The notes under the pieces are model-generated. The model was not told the DNA's origin, made no database searches, and worked only from the letters and a program-made list of their open reading frames with translations. Source: Veillonella sp. AM51-8BH (lineage in GTDB: Bacteria > Bacillota > Negativicutes > Veillonellales > Veillonellaceae). From it: a stretch of 10,075 nucleotides of DNA. The DNA is taken from the NCBI RefSeq assembly GCF_003463825.1, contig NZ_QSDY01000067.1, positions 1-10,075 on the forward strand, written 5' to 3'. Below, piece by piece: positions 1 through 6,046 of this stretch. The position numbers and the translations under genes were made by a program. The number at the start of each line of letters is the position of its first letter. The stretch's first letter is position 1.

Positions 1-43
1 ATTTCATATTGTAGTTAATAGTCTCTTGTGGTTGAAAGTAAAT

Positions 44-70
44 GCCCTTCGCTTTGTCGAGGGGCTTTTA
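44..70 (+). terminator. Rho-independent terminator, repeat copy A
   Basis: An 8-bp stem (44-51 with 58-65, including one G-T wobble) closes a 6-base loop and is followed by TTTTA. It presumably ends a gene that lies upstream of the window; bases 1-43 are too short to identify that gene. Nearly the same hairpin recurs at 922-949 and 4697-4724, so it is also part of a dispersed repeat in this island. Confidence 0.75.
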
Positions 71-83
71 CAATATAATCATA

Positions 84-100
84 TATAAATATAATATAAT
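84..100 (+). promoter_or_regulatory. Probable promoter -10 region after terminator A
   Basis: A perfect TATAAT lies at 95-100, inside a 17-base stretch that matches 965-981 upstream of the ankyrin gene with one mismatch. Both copies sit at a similar distance downstream of the repeated terminator (19 and 21 bases). No good -35 hexamer is visible. A second TATAAT at 74-79 is an alternative. The shared position is the main support, because AT-rich DNA makes TATAAT common by chance. Confidence 0.35.
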
Positions 101-140
101 TAGTATAAGTAGTTAAATTATATTGAATGAGGTATGTGGT

Positions 141-779
141 GTGGGACTAATTTTAGATATTGATAAAATAATGTACCAATTGAGTAGGTGGAGACCAATA
201 TTTCATTCGGAAGCAGATTTTCAGTTTAGCTTAGCCTGGATGATTAAAGAACAATATCCAAATTGTGATATTAGATTAGAGTTTGTACCTGAATTTAATT
301 CTAATTTACATCTTGATATTCTTGTTATATTAGATGGTAAATGGATTCCTATTGAGCTTAAATATACGACAAAAAAATGCATTAAAACTATAAATGGGGA
401 AGTGTATGTGTTGAAGGAGCAAGGTGCTAAGGATCAAGGCTGCTATAACTACTTAAAAGATATAATGCGTATAGAGGAATTTAGGGATAAGAGTAATAAC
501 TTTATTGAAGGTTATACGATTAAGATAACTAGTGAGATATCTTATCTAAAGCCTCCGACAAAAGTAAGTTGTACATACGCTGAATTCTCTATTGAGGAGG
601 GTTCTATAAAAACTGGATGTATGAATTGGTCCTCTAATACGGGAAAAGGAACAATGCGTGGAATGGAAGCACCTATAGTATTAACTGGGATATATCCTAT
701 AAATTGGAAAGAATATTCTAAAGTTGATGATACTAATAGTGGTACTTTTATGTATCTTGTAAATAGGATAAGTAAATAA
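141..779 (+). CDS. PD-(D/E)XK nuclease-like protein
   Basis: Probable member of the restriction-endonuclease-like (PD-(D/E)XK) fold; the biological role is unknown. Counting from the GTG at 141, a Glu sits in an early helix at about residue 24 (HSEADFQ). It is followed by HLDILV with Asp at about 59, then IELK with Glu and Lys at about 72 and 74: the D-x12-E-x-K spacing expected of the catalytic core. A later GAKDQGCYNYLKD helix fits the motif-IV position. The frame is open from TTG 123, but that codon has no ribosome binding site. GTG 141 has TGAGGT at 128-133 about 7 bases upstream, so I prefer it; ATG 171 is another option. It could be a defence or mobile-element nuclease, a toxin-cassette remnant, or an immunity-array passenger. 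The fold call is moderately firm, the role unknown. Confidence 0.75.
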   Translation: MGLILDIDKIMYQLSRWRPIFHSEADFQFSLAWMIKEQYPNCDIRLEFVPEFNSNLHLDILVILDGKWIPIELKYTTKKCIKTINGEVYVLKEQGAKDQGCYNYLKDIMRIEEFRDKSNNFIEGYTIKITSEISYLKPPTKVSCTYAEFSIEEGSIKTGCMNWSSNTGKGTMRGMEAPIVLTGIYPINWKEYSKVDDTNSGTFMYLVNRISK

Positions 780-795
780 AATTAGGAGATATATT

Positions 796-915
796 ATGTT
801 TAAACCAATTCGCAAAAAGATAAATGAAATAGATCGCACTGCTGCAGAAGCTTTATTACAATTTAATCGTCTAGGTATTCTAGCCATGAATGGTAAACAA
901 GTACAAGAGAAATAA
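796..915 (+). pseudogene. N-terminal fragment of a pyridoxamine 5'-phosphate oxidase-family (FMN flavoprotein) gene
   Basis: A 39-codon frame starts with ATG after an AGGAG at 784-788. Its first 33 residues (MFKPIRKKINEIDRTAAEAL onward, then LGILAMNG) look like the N-terminus of the pyridoxamine 5'-phosphate oxidase-like / NimA-like flavoproteins common in anaerobic Firmicutes. In those, LAMNG would be followed by a DGYPY-type FMN-binding segment. Here the frame ends after six unrelated residues and runs straight into terminator copy B. The roughly 120 residues that would form the split barrel are missing, so it should not bind FMN. It begins 16 bases after the nuclease-like gene and may be co-transcribed with it. 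The family call is from recollection of the N-terminal pattern; a genuine small peptide is the alternative. Confidence 0.6.
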
Positions 916-921
916 TGGATT

Positions 922-949
922 AGCCCTTCGCTTATGCGAGGGGCTTTTA
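922..949 (+). terminator. Rho-independent terminator, repeat copy B
   Basis: A 10-bp stem (922-931 with 936-945, one G-T wobble) has a TTAT loop and is followed by TTTTA. It separates the nuclease-like gene and the flavoprotein fragment from the ankyrin gene. It is nearly identical to the hairpin at 4697-4724. Confidence 0.8.
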
Positions 950-952
950 CTA

Positions 953-981
953 TACACTCCTACTTATAAATGTAATATAAT
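953..981 (+). promoter_or_regulatory. Probable promoter for the ankyrin gene
   Basis: TATAAT at 976-981 lies just downstream of terminator B and about 45 bases before the ankyrin start codon. The only -35 candidate at 17-base spacing is TACACT (953-958), which matches three of six consensus bases. The -10 sequence and its flank are shared with the unit at 84-100. Confidence 0.4.
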
Positions 982-1027
982 GTAATTAGTGATAATCATT
1001 TTAAAATATAGTTTTTGGGAGAGAGAC

Positions 1028-2089
1028 ATGATACAGTTAAAAGATTTAGGTACATTTGAATCAGTGCCTCATATCGTAACAGATATTGTAACAGGAAATA
1101 TTAGCGCTTTAGAAAATGCATTAGCCAATGGTTGGGATATTAATATACCTATAGAAATTGGTGAGTATAGTGAGCATACACCTTTAGAATTAGCTCTTGT
1201 TATGTGTTGCTTGCCAAGTATTCAATGGTTAGTGGAGAATGGCGCTGATCTTAATGATGAAGAAAATCCAAGTTTCTTATTAGCTGTACGGTATGGTAAT
1301 AAAGAGATTATCGACTATGTTGTGACTCATGGTGCTAATGTTCACGCCTTGAACCGTGTGAAAGTAGATGCCTTTCAAGCTGCCTTATATGGCAAGAAAT
1401 ATAATCACTTACAGATTATTCATGACTTAGGCCATACGGTACAGAAGTATGGCGGTAAAGCTTTCAGAAATGCCATTACAGATAGAAATTATGAGGTTCT
1501 AGATTTCTTTATTCGTAATGGTGTAGATATTAACTACAATAAGCCTGATTCTGTATATCCCTTTAAGCCAACGCCATTGTGCGTAGCAGCACGGTATGTA
1601 GATTTAAAGATGTGTAAATACTTGGTAGAACATGGCGCTGACGTGACCATCACGGAAAAGGATGGTATGCGTCCCTATAGCATTGCTATTGAAAAGGGTG
1701 ATATGGAAATGGCAGAGTATTTTAAATCCTTAGAGCCTGCTGAGTTTCATGATATACAAAATAAAATGGATCAGTTAAAGCCATTTAAATTACCAAAGGC
1801 ATTAGTATCGTTTTTAGAGGGAGATACGCTCTATTTTGAATTGCCAGACTCCGATTTTATATCTATAGAGTTCTTCACACTTATTGATACGATTCCATTT
1901 AAATTAGGTCGTCGTAATCTATTACGTTTATCTAAAGAACTAGGTGAGTATAATGAATGGCAAATTGTGTGGGACCCTAAGTCTAAAAAGATTTCTTGTT
2001 ATGATATAGAACATCAAGAACTGCGAGAGCTTTGTAAATTTGATGAGTTTATGTCCGATATGGCAGGTCAATTAGAAACCTTGTTTTAG
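1028..2089 (+). CDS. Ankyrin-repeat protein with a C-terminal SUKH-like domain, putative immunity protein
   Basis: A soluble protein of 353 residues without signal peptide or membrane helix. Residues about 15-235 form roughly six to seven ankyrin repeats; clear ones read TPLELALVMCCLPSIQWLVE / NGADLN (51-76), VRYGNKEIIDYVVTHGANV (87-105), YEVLDFFIRNGVDIN (155-169) and TPLCVAARYVDLKMCKYLVE / HGADV (182-206). The last 100 residues (about 255-353) are not ankyrin. Their pattern, including NEWQIVWDPKSKKISCYDIE and a final LCKFDEFMSDM, resembles the end of SUKH (SMI1/KNR4) domains; that assignment is inference. ATG 1028 follows GGGAGAGAG at 1017-1025 and is preferred to the upstream in-frame GTG at 989. 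Ankyrin and SUKH proteins are recurrent in polymorphic-toxin immunity loci, which fits the neighbours. The toxin partner is unknown. Confidence 0.85.
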   Translation: MIQLKDLGTFESVPHIVTDIVTGNISALENALANGWDINIPIEIGEYSEHTPLELALVMCCLPSIQWLVENGADLNDEENPSFLLAVRYGNKEIIDYVVTHGANVHALNRVKVDAFQAALYGKKYNHLQIIHDLGHTVQKYGGKAFRNAITDRNYEVLDFFIRNGVDINYNKPDSVYPFKPTPLCVAARYVDLKMCKYLVEHGADVTITEKDGMRPYSIAIEKGDMEMAEYFKSLEPAEFHDIQNKMDQLKPFKLPKALVSFLEGDTLYFELPDSDFISIEFFTLIDTIPFKLGRRNLLRLSKELGEYNEWQIVWDPKSKKISCYDIEHQELRELCKFDEFMSDMAGQLETLF

Positions 2090-2117
2090 GGTATATCGTA
2101 AAGGAGAGACGATACAT

Positions 2118-2537
2118 ATGACAGATACATTTGAGAAAACATATATGGAGTGGTCCATTGATGTAGGCACCTATAAATATGAAGGTATTACACTGAATGA
2201 AGTTGAACAAAATCTGTATGCTATTGAGGACCAAGAGCAAGACTTTGTAGTTATTTCTCCATCAAAGGCAATCTCCATAGATAATAAACTATATAACTTT
2301 GTACAGGTTTGTAGTGATCAAGATACCGATTTATTACATATAGAACTTAGTGTAACTAATGATGGTGAGCAGGGTACTATCATATACGGTAAAAATGAGC
2401 TGGGACATCAAGAGGCATTTCAGATCATAGAAGATTTTATTGCACATCGTAAGGTTTCAGCCTTAGATAGTTGGGAAATCGTGTTAGATTTAAGACCTAA
2501 GATGGAAAGCTATGTAAAGGGGACAAACGATGACTGA
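2118..2537 (+). CDS. Unrecognised 139-residue protein, possible immunity protein
   Basis: I do not recognise the family. It is a small, acidic, soluble protein with no signal peptide or membrane segment, apparently of mixed alpha/beta composition. It has an N-terminal WSIDVGTYKYEGITLNE segment, a beta-rich middle and a C-terminal LDSWEIVLDLRPKME motif. It follows the ankyrin gene after 28 bases and has AAGGAG at 2101-2106, so the two are likely co-transcribed. Size and position are those of a small immunity protein. The 3' end is odd: after the TGA at 2535-2537 the same reading frame continues into a remnant of a different gene (2538-2600), so the gene's end lies at a recombination junction and may itself be altered. 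Confidence 0.75.
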   Translation: MTDTFEKTYMEWSIDVGTYKYEGITLNEVEQNLYAIEDQEQDFVVISPSKAISIDNKLYNFVQVCSDQDTDLLHIELSVTNDGEQGTIIYGKNELGHQEAFQIIEDFIAHRKVSALDSWEIVLDLRPKMESYVKGTNDD

Positions 2538-2600
2538 CCTTGCAATATATTTTGGGATAATGAATTCAAAGATTTACATCACTTTGCCATAGATGGATGA
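2538..2600 (+). pseudogene. 3' remnant of a DUF2004-like gene
   Basis: Bases 2550-2600 encode FWDNEFKDLHHFAIDG followed by TGA. This matches FWDDEFEDLNYFAIDG and stop at the end of the intact gene at 4854-5219 (12 of 16 residues). About 47 of 57 bases agree by eye, running a few bases past the stop codon (TGATATATT in both). Only the last 20 or so codons survive, and no start or ribosome binding site precedes them. The piece is in the same frame as the preceding 139-residue gene, directly behind its stop codon. It is a relic of a former neighbour or a recombination scar. Confidence 0.75.
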
Positions 2601-2648
2601 TATATTTTCTAAAGATTAAGTTACTACAAATAGTATACGGAGCCCATT

Positions 2649-3107
2649 ATGTTATATTCACCGAATAACCTTTTGTATAAGTATATTCGCTATCGATTTA
2701 GACGGATTCAGATAGAATGTAATATGGTATACGATGTAACACCAGAGGAAGAAGATGAGATTTGCCGTAATCTGTTAAAAAAGAGAGCGAAGGTATTAAT
2801 TCCTGTTGGCATAGTATATGGTTTGATATTTGCCCTTACTTTCACTTGGCTATTAGGCACAAGTGAGGAATTGAACCCATTAATGCAATGGGAAGTAAGA
2901 GTTATTGACTATGTTATACCATTTTTAAATACCATTGATTTTAAGTGGTATGCGTATTCACTGAATTTATTGTGGGCAGCCCTTATATTGGCCCCTATCG
3001 GGATTATAAATGTATCTCCTTATATCATTGTTTCCTATATGGTAGATACTATTTTGATACGACGTGAGGTAAAAGTTTTAATCAAAACTTATTCTATGAA
3101 TGAGTAA
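2649..3107 (+). CDS. Small two-helix membrane protein of unknown function
   Basis: An unrecognised protein of 152 residues. An Arg/Lys-rich N-terminal segment (about 10-25) and an acidic stretch (TPEEEDEICR, 31-40) precede a first hydrophobic helix at about 49-70. A loop of some 30 residues follows, then a second long hydrophobic region at about 104-134, and a short basic tail. It is probably an inner-membrane protein. GGAG at 2640-2643 lies 5 bases before the ATG, so I kept this start; Met26 (ATG 2724) lacks a clear site. In this context it could be a membrane-located immunity protein against a pore-forming or membrane-acting toxin, but nothing in the sequence proves that. Confidence 0.7.
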   Translation: MLYSPNNLLYKYIRYRFRRIQIECNMVYDVTPEEEDEICRNLLKKRAKVLIPVGIVYGLIFALTFTWLLGTSEELNPLMQWEVRVIDYVIPFLNTIDFKWYAYSLNLLWAALILAPIGIINVSPYIIVSYMVDTILIRREVKVLIKTYSMNE

Positions 3108-3148
3108 TTAAAAAATTAGATTATAACGGTTTAAACTAGGAGAGTATT

Positions 3149-4675
3149 ATGAGTAATCTAAAAGACTTTGATTGGACCGGATTTTGGAATGATGTTGATT
3201 ATGCATTTGAATCCTATATAGGTAAACCTGTTACCGAAGAGGATATTAAGGATGCTGAAGCTGAGCTAGGCTATACATTGCCTGCAGCCTATATTGAGCT
3301 ACTTAAAAACCATAATGGTGGTGCAGTAAAGAAAAATTGTTTTATTAACGATGATGGCGATTGTGTATATGTAACAGGTATATATGGTATTGATAGAGGT
3401 AAAAAATACTCTCTACTTGGTGAATTTGGCAATGAGTTTTGGATCTCTAAATGGGAATATCCTCCTATTGGTGTTGTTGTAGCCGATACGATTTCTGGTG
3501 GTCATGATATGATTTTCCTCGATTATCGTGAGTGTGGTCCTACTGGAGAGCCTAAGGTAGTACGTGTTGACCAAGAAGGTGACTACTCAATCACTCTGTT
3601 AGCAGATAATTTTGGTGACTTTATTAAGAACTTATATATCAGTATTGAAGAGATTACGGATGAAGAGTTTCAATCTTTAAGTGATACGGAAAAGGTTAAG
3701 CTCCTTAATGAACAAGAGGACCTAGATGCTGATCGTGCTATGGAGTTGTTAACTAACATAGGTATCGATAATTTGTCGCCTACATTGTTAAGCGCCTTAG
3801 GACGTATGTATAACAATAATGGTCGACCAGAAGAGGCTATCGATTTATTTAATCGTATTGATGAAACACATCGTGATTGGTCTTGGTATTATCGTTGTGG
3901 CTATGCTCATGCGTCTTTAGCATGTGGTGAAAGCTACGAATCTGAACATGTACAGAAAGCTTTACAGTTAATAGAGACGGCCATGAAAATGACAAAAGAA
4001 GACCACTTAGATAAACAGCTTGTTTGGTGCTGTGAAGTGGTAAAATATCACCTATTTAAAATTAAGCCAAAAGAGTACAAGGTGGATTATCCTTTGGTAT
4101 ATGAAACTATTAAGAATGTCTTTGATAAGAAAAATAGCAAAGATACTATAGAAGATAAAGTTACTACGGAAGGTAAAGTTACTGGAGATATTAATGAATG
4201 CGAAGAAGATAAGTATCCTACATATGATGTAGTACATTGGGTATTTAATAAGCAAACATATAGCAGAGAAGAGTTTTCTAAAGAATACAATAAAGAAGTA
4301 GAGAAATATGTAGATGATGAAGCAGACGACGATAGATTAGAAGAACCGGAAATTCTAGTAACCTATGAAGCTTGGATTGAAAGTACAGACCAACTTTTTG
4401 ATAATGAACGTGTAACCGATGAAGAACTATTTGAAGAGGATAAAGAAGATGGTATGTGGCAAGTAGAAATCATGGCTCATCTCGTAGCGGATAATGGTAC
4501 ATATTTTACAAGAGAAGAGTTGCTCTTTAAATTGCATAATCTAATGGCTAATAAAGAACTGGGTGATCACGTATTCTTTGAAGGTATTGAATACGAAGGC
4601 CATGAATGTGAAGGTTATGGGCTTATAGATAACGAAGATGGTATACCTGTATTCTATACATGCTGTGGTAGCTAA
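3149..4675 (+). CDS. SUKH (SMI1/KNR4) + TPR-like + acidic C-terminal module protein
   Basis: A 508-residue protein of three modules, probably a cytoplasmic immunity-type protein. Residues 1-165 are a SUKH/SMI1-KNR4 domain: TEEDIKDAEAELGYTLPAAY at 29-48, NHNGG at 54-58, a PPIGVVVADTISGGHDMIFLDY core near 105-126, and a DNFGDFIKNL end. Residues about 166-330 are a TPR-like helical module (ALGRMYNNNGRPEEAIDLF, WYYRCGYAHA). A Lys/Glu/Thr linker leads to an acidic module at about 355-508 containing EPEILVTYEAWIES, MWQVEI and EELLFKLHNLMANKELGDHVFF. The TPR module is repeated in the gene at 6047, and the C-terminal module is repeated alone at 5342-5921. AGGAGA (3138-3143) supports the start, and terminator C follows. 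SUKH proteins are known toxin-immunity proteins; the C-terminal module is unnamed to me. Confidence 0.85.
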   Translation: MSNLKDFDWTGFWNDVDYAFESYIGKPVTEEDIKDAEAELGYTLPAAYIELLKNHNGGAVKKNCFINDDGDCVYVTGIYGIDRGKKYSLLGEFGNEFWISKWEYPPIGVVVADTISGGHDMIFLDYRECGPTGEPKVVRVDQEGDYSITLLADNFGDFIKNLYISIEEITDEEFQSLSDTEKVKLLNEQEDLDADRAMELLTNIGIDNLSPTLLSALGRMYNNNGRPEEAIDLFNRIDETHRDWSWYYRCGYAHASLACGESYESEHVQKALQLIETAMKMTKEDHLDKQLVWCCEVVKYHLFKIKPKEYKVDYPLVYETIKNVFDKKNSKDTIEDKVTTEGKVTGDINECEEDKYPTYDVVHWVFNKQTYSREEFSKEYNKEVEKYVDDEADDDRLEEPEILVTYEAWIESTDQLFDNERVTDEELFEEDKEDGMWQVEIMAHLVADNGTYFTREELLFKLHNLMANKELGDHVFFEGIEYEGHECEGYGLIDNEDGIPVFYTCCGS

Positions 4676-4696
4676 CTAATAAAGATATAATAGTTT

Positions 4697-4724
4697 AGCC
4701 CTTCGCTTACGCGAGGGGCTTTTA
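4697..4724 (+). terminator. Rho-independent terminator, repeat copy C
   Basis: A 10-bp stem (4697-4706 with 4711-4720, one G-T wobble) has a TTAC loop and is followed by TTTTA, ending the SUKH gene 21 bases after its stop. It differs from copy B only in the loop and near flanks, and shares TTTTACTATA downstream. Confidence 0.85.
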
Positions 4725-4853
4725 CTATATGCTTAGAAAGTATATACTTGTGTGCTTTGGGCTACGTTATTTTATATAGTCTTCGTGTAAAATATTGAGA
4801 AAGTATTTTAGTGATTTTGAAATCAAAGCATTGTGATGAGAGAGAGGATGCCT

Positions 4854-5219
4854 ATGAGTGAAAATGAACTCGTATATAATGAGAGATATTGTGATTATAG
4901 ACTTCTTTATGAAGGCTTAGAATTCTGTTGGGATGAGAAACCATCAGGTGATTATTTAGATACTGTAAAAGTTCTTGCCAAAAATTACCATAAAAATATT
5001 GATAAGATTGCAGCTTTCATGCTTGAAGACATACAAGAAATGTATGATGAATCTATTACTATAGATGATGTGAAAGAACGGATCGGTATCCCTCAAATTG
5101 ATCCAGAGCTAGGTACTGTAACCTATTGTGAACAAACCTTTGATTATACGCATATATTTTGCTTTGAATTTTGGGACGATGAGTTTGAAGATTTAAATTA
5201 CTTTGCTATTGATGGCTGA
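4854..5219 (+). CDS. DUF2004-like small protein, putative immunity protein
   Basis: A soluble, acidic protein of 121 residues. The C-terminal half has a helix KNIDKIAAFMLEDIQEMYD (48-65), an ERIGIPQIDPELGTVTYCEQ segment and an ending of HIFCFEFWDDEFEDLNYFAI. This pattern resembles the DUF2004-type small proteins seen in immunity and toxin-associated clusters, but the family name is from memory and uncertain. The frame is open from GTG 4833 with ATGs at 4836, 4848 and 4854. GAGAGG at 4842-4847 stands 6 bases before ATG 4854, so I take that one. It is the intact relative of the 3' remnant at 2538-2600, showing that this family occurred at least twice in the island. Confidence 0.75.
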   Translation: MSENELVYNERYCDYRLLYEGLEFCWDEKPSGDYLDTVKVLAKNYHKNIDKIAAFMLEDIQEMYDESITIDDVKERIGIPQIDPELGTVTYCEQTFDYTHIFCFEFWDDEFEDLNYFAIDG

Positions 5220-5326
5220 TATATTGCCATAAAAATGGTAAAAGAGTTTACTTTAGATATATAGATTAGTTTGATGTTGTGAAGTAGTATAGTATCTATT
5301 AACTTCAATTTATTTTAAAGGATTAC

Positions 5327-5333
5327 AAGGAGG
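5327..5333 (+). promoter_or_regulatory. Very strong Shine-Dalgarno site of the frameshifted gene
   Basis: AAGGAGG lies 8 bases before the ATG at 5342. It fixes the true start of the broken 192-codon gene well upstream of the visible open frame, and suggests the locus was, or still is, translated from here. Confidence 0.85.
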
Positions 5334-5341
5334 ATTATCCT

Positions 5342-5921
5342 ATGATTTTTGATGCCATAAAAAAAACTGTTTAACAAGGATGAGAATACTGAGCAGATTG
5401 AATATCTCGGTACTGATAAAGATGGTAATAAAATATATGAAGGTTACTATCATGAGTTTAAGGGAATTCCTTGGGTTTTCAATAAAACGACTTATACTAG
5501 AGAAGAGTTTCTTAAGGCGTTTTATGAATGCTTAGAAGAGCATAACGTTAATCGTGATAATTTACCGCCATTAGTAGAGCCTGAAATTCTTGTAAGCTAC
5601 GAAGCATGGATTGAAAGCAAAAGTCAGCTTCACCCTAATGAATACTTATATGAAGATGATGAATTAGAAGAATACGATAAAGAAGACGGTATGTGGCAAG
5701 TTGAAATCTATGCTCGCCTAAAAGCAGATAATGGCCAGTACTTTACTACTGAAGAGCTTCTTTTCAAGCTACATAACTTAATGGCCAATAAAGAGCTCGG
5801 GGATCATGTATTCTTTGAAAATCTAGCCTATGATGATCACGAGTTTGAAGCAGACGATGCCGAAGATGTCGACGATGATGATGAAGGTACTCCTGTATTT
5901 GTTGTATGGCTTGGTAGCTAG
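5342..5921 (+). pseudogene. Acidic module protein (relative of the SUKH protein C-terminus), frameshifted at an A8 tract
   Basis: From ATG 5342 the frame reads MIFDAIKKTV and stops at TAA 5372-5374. Removing one A from the eight-A run at 5359-5366 gives an uninterrupted 192-residue protein beginning MIFDAIKKLFNKDENTEQ and ending in WLGS at 5921. It resembles residues about 325-508 of the neighbouring SUKH protein throughout: PWVFNKTTYTREEF, EPEILVSYEAWIES, EDGMWQVEI, EELLFKLHNLMANKELGDHVFF. A run of consecutive Asp residues lies near 177-180. The downstream frame alone (from ATG 5691) lacks a ribosome binding site, so separate translation is unlikely. Since everything else is intact, this may be a recent mutation, a phase-variable switch, a slippage site or a sequencing error in the homopolymer. 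The function is unknown; the protein is very acidic and lies in an immunity-type array. Confidence 0.85.
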
Positions 5922-5984
5922 TTAAATAGCTGTTTTGTTATAAACTATTATTTTAAGATCTGTAACCCATAGTTTTGTGTTGTT

Positions 5985-5993
5985 TGTTATAAT
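5985..5993 (+). promoter_or_regulatory. Extended -10 promoter candidate for the DUF4375 gene
   Basis: TGTTATAAT matches the extended -10 consensus TGnTATAAT exactly and lies about 54 bases before the ATG at 6047. No clear -35 is visible, as is usual for this promoter class. A 7-bp inverted repeat (TTAAGAT 5953-5959, ATCTTAA 5995-6001) flanks it and could be an operator or chance. Confidence 0.45.
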
Positions 5994-6046
5994 TATCTTA
6001 AGATGATTTCATATACATATTGATGCTATGAGGGGAAGTGTATTGT

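Noticed and set aside
681..887. Minus-strand open frame of 68 codons across the nuclease gene's end and the flavoprotein fragment
   Set aside because: It overlaps two better-supported plus-strand frames, has no ribosome binding site, and its Ile/Arg/Ser-rich product is what antisense AT-rich DNA gives.
2049..2240. Minus-strand open frame over the ankyrin/139-residue gene junction
   Set aside because: It is antisense to two coding regions, with no recognisable domain and no initiation signal.
2530..2592. Short plus-strand frame MTDLAIYFGI... overlapping the end of the 139-residue gene
   Set aside because: It has no ribosome binding site, is 20 codons long, and the same bases in another frame encode the DUF2004-like relic.
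4052..4290. Two overlapping minus-strand frames inside the SUKH gene
   Set aside because: They lie opposite the low-complexity linker of a well-supported gene; such sequence leaves the antisense frames open by chance.
5691..5921. Independent 76-residue gene starting at ATG 5691
   Set aside because: No ribosome binding site precedes it, and the homologous protein continues upstream through the A8 tract to ATG 5342, so it is the tail of the frameshifted gene.
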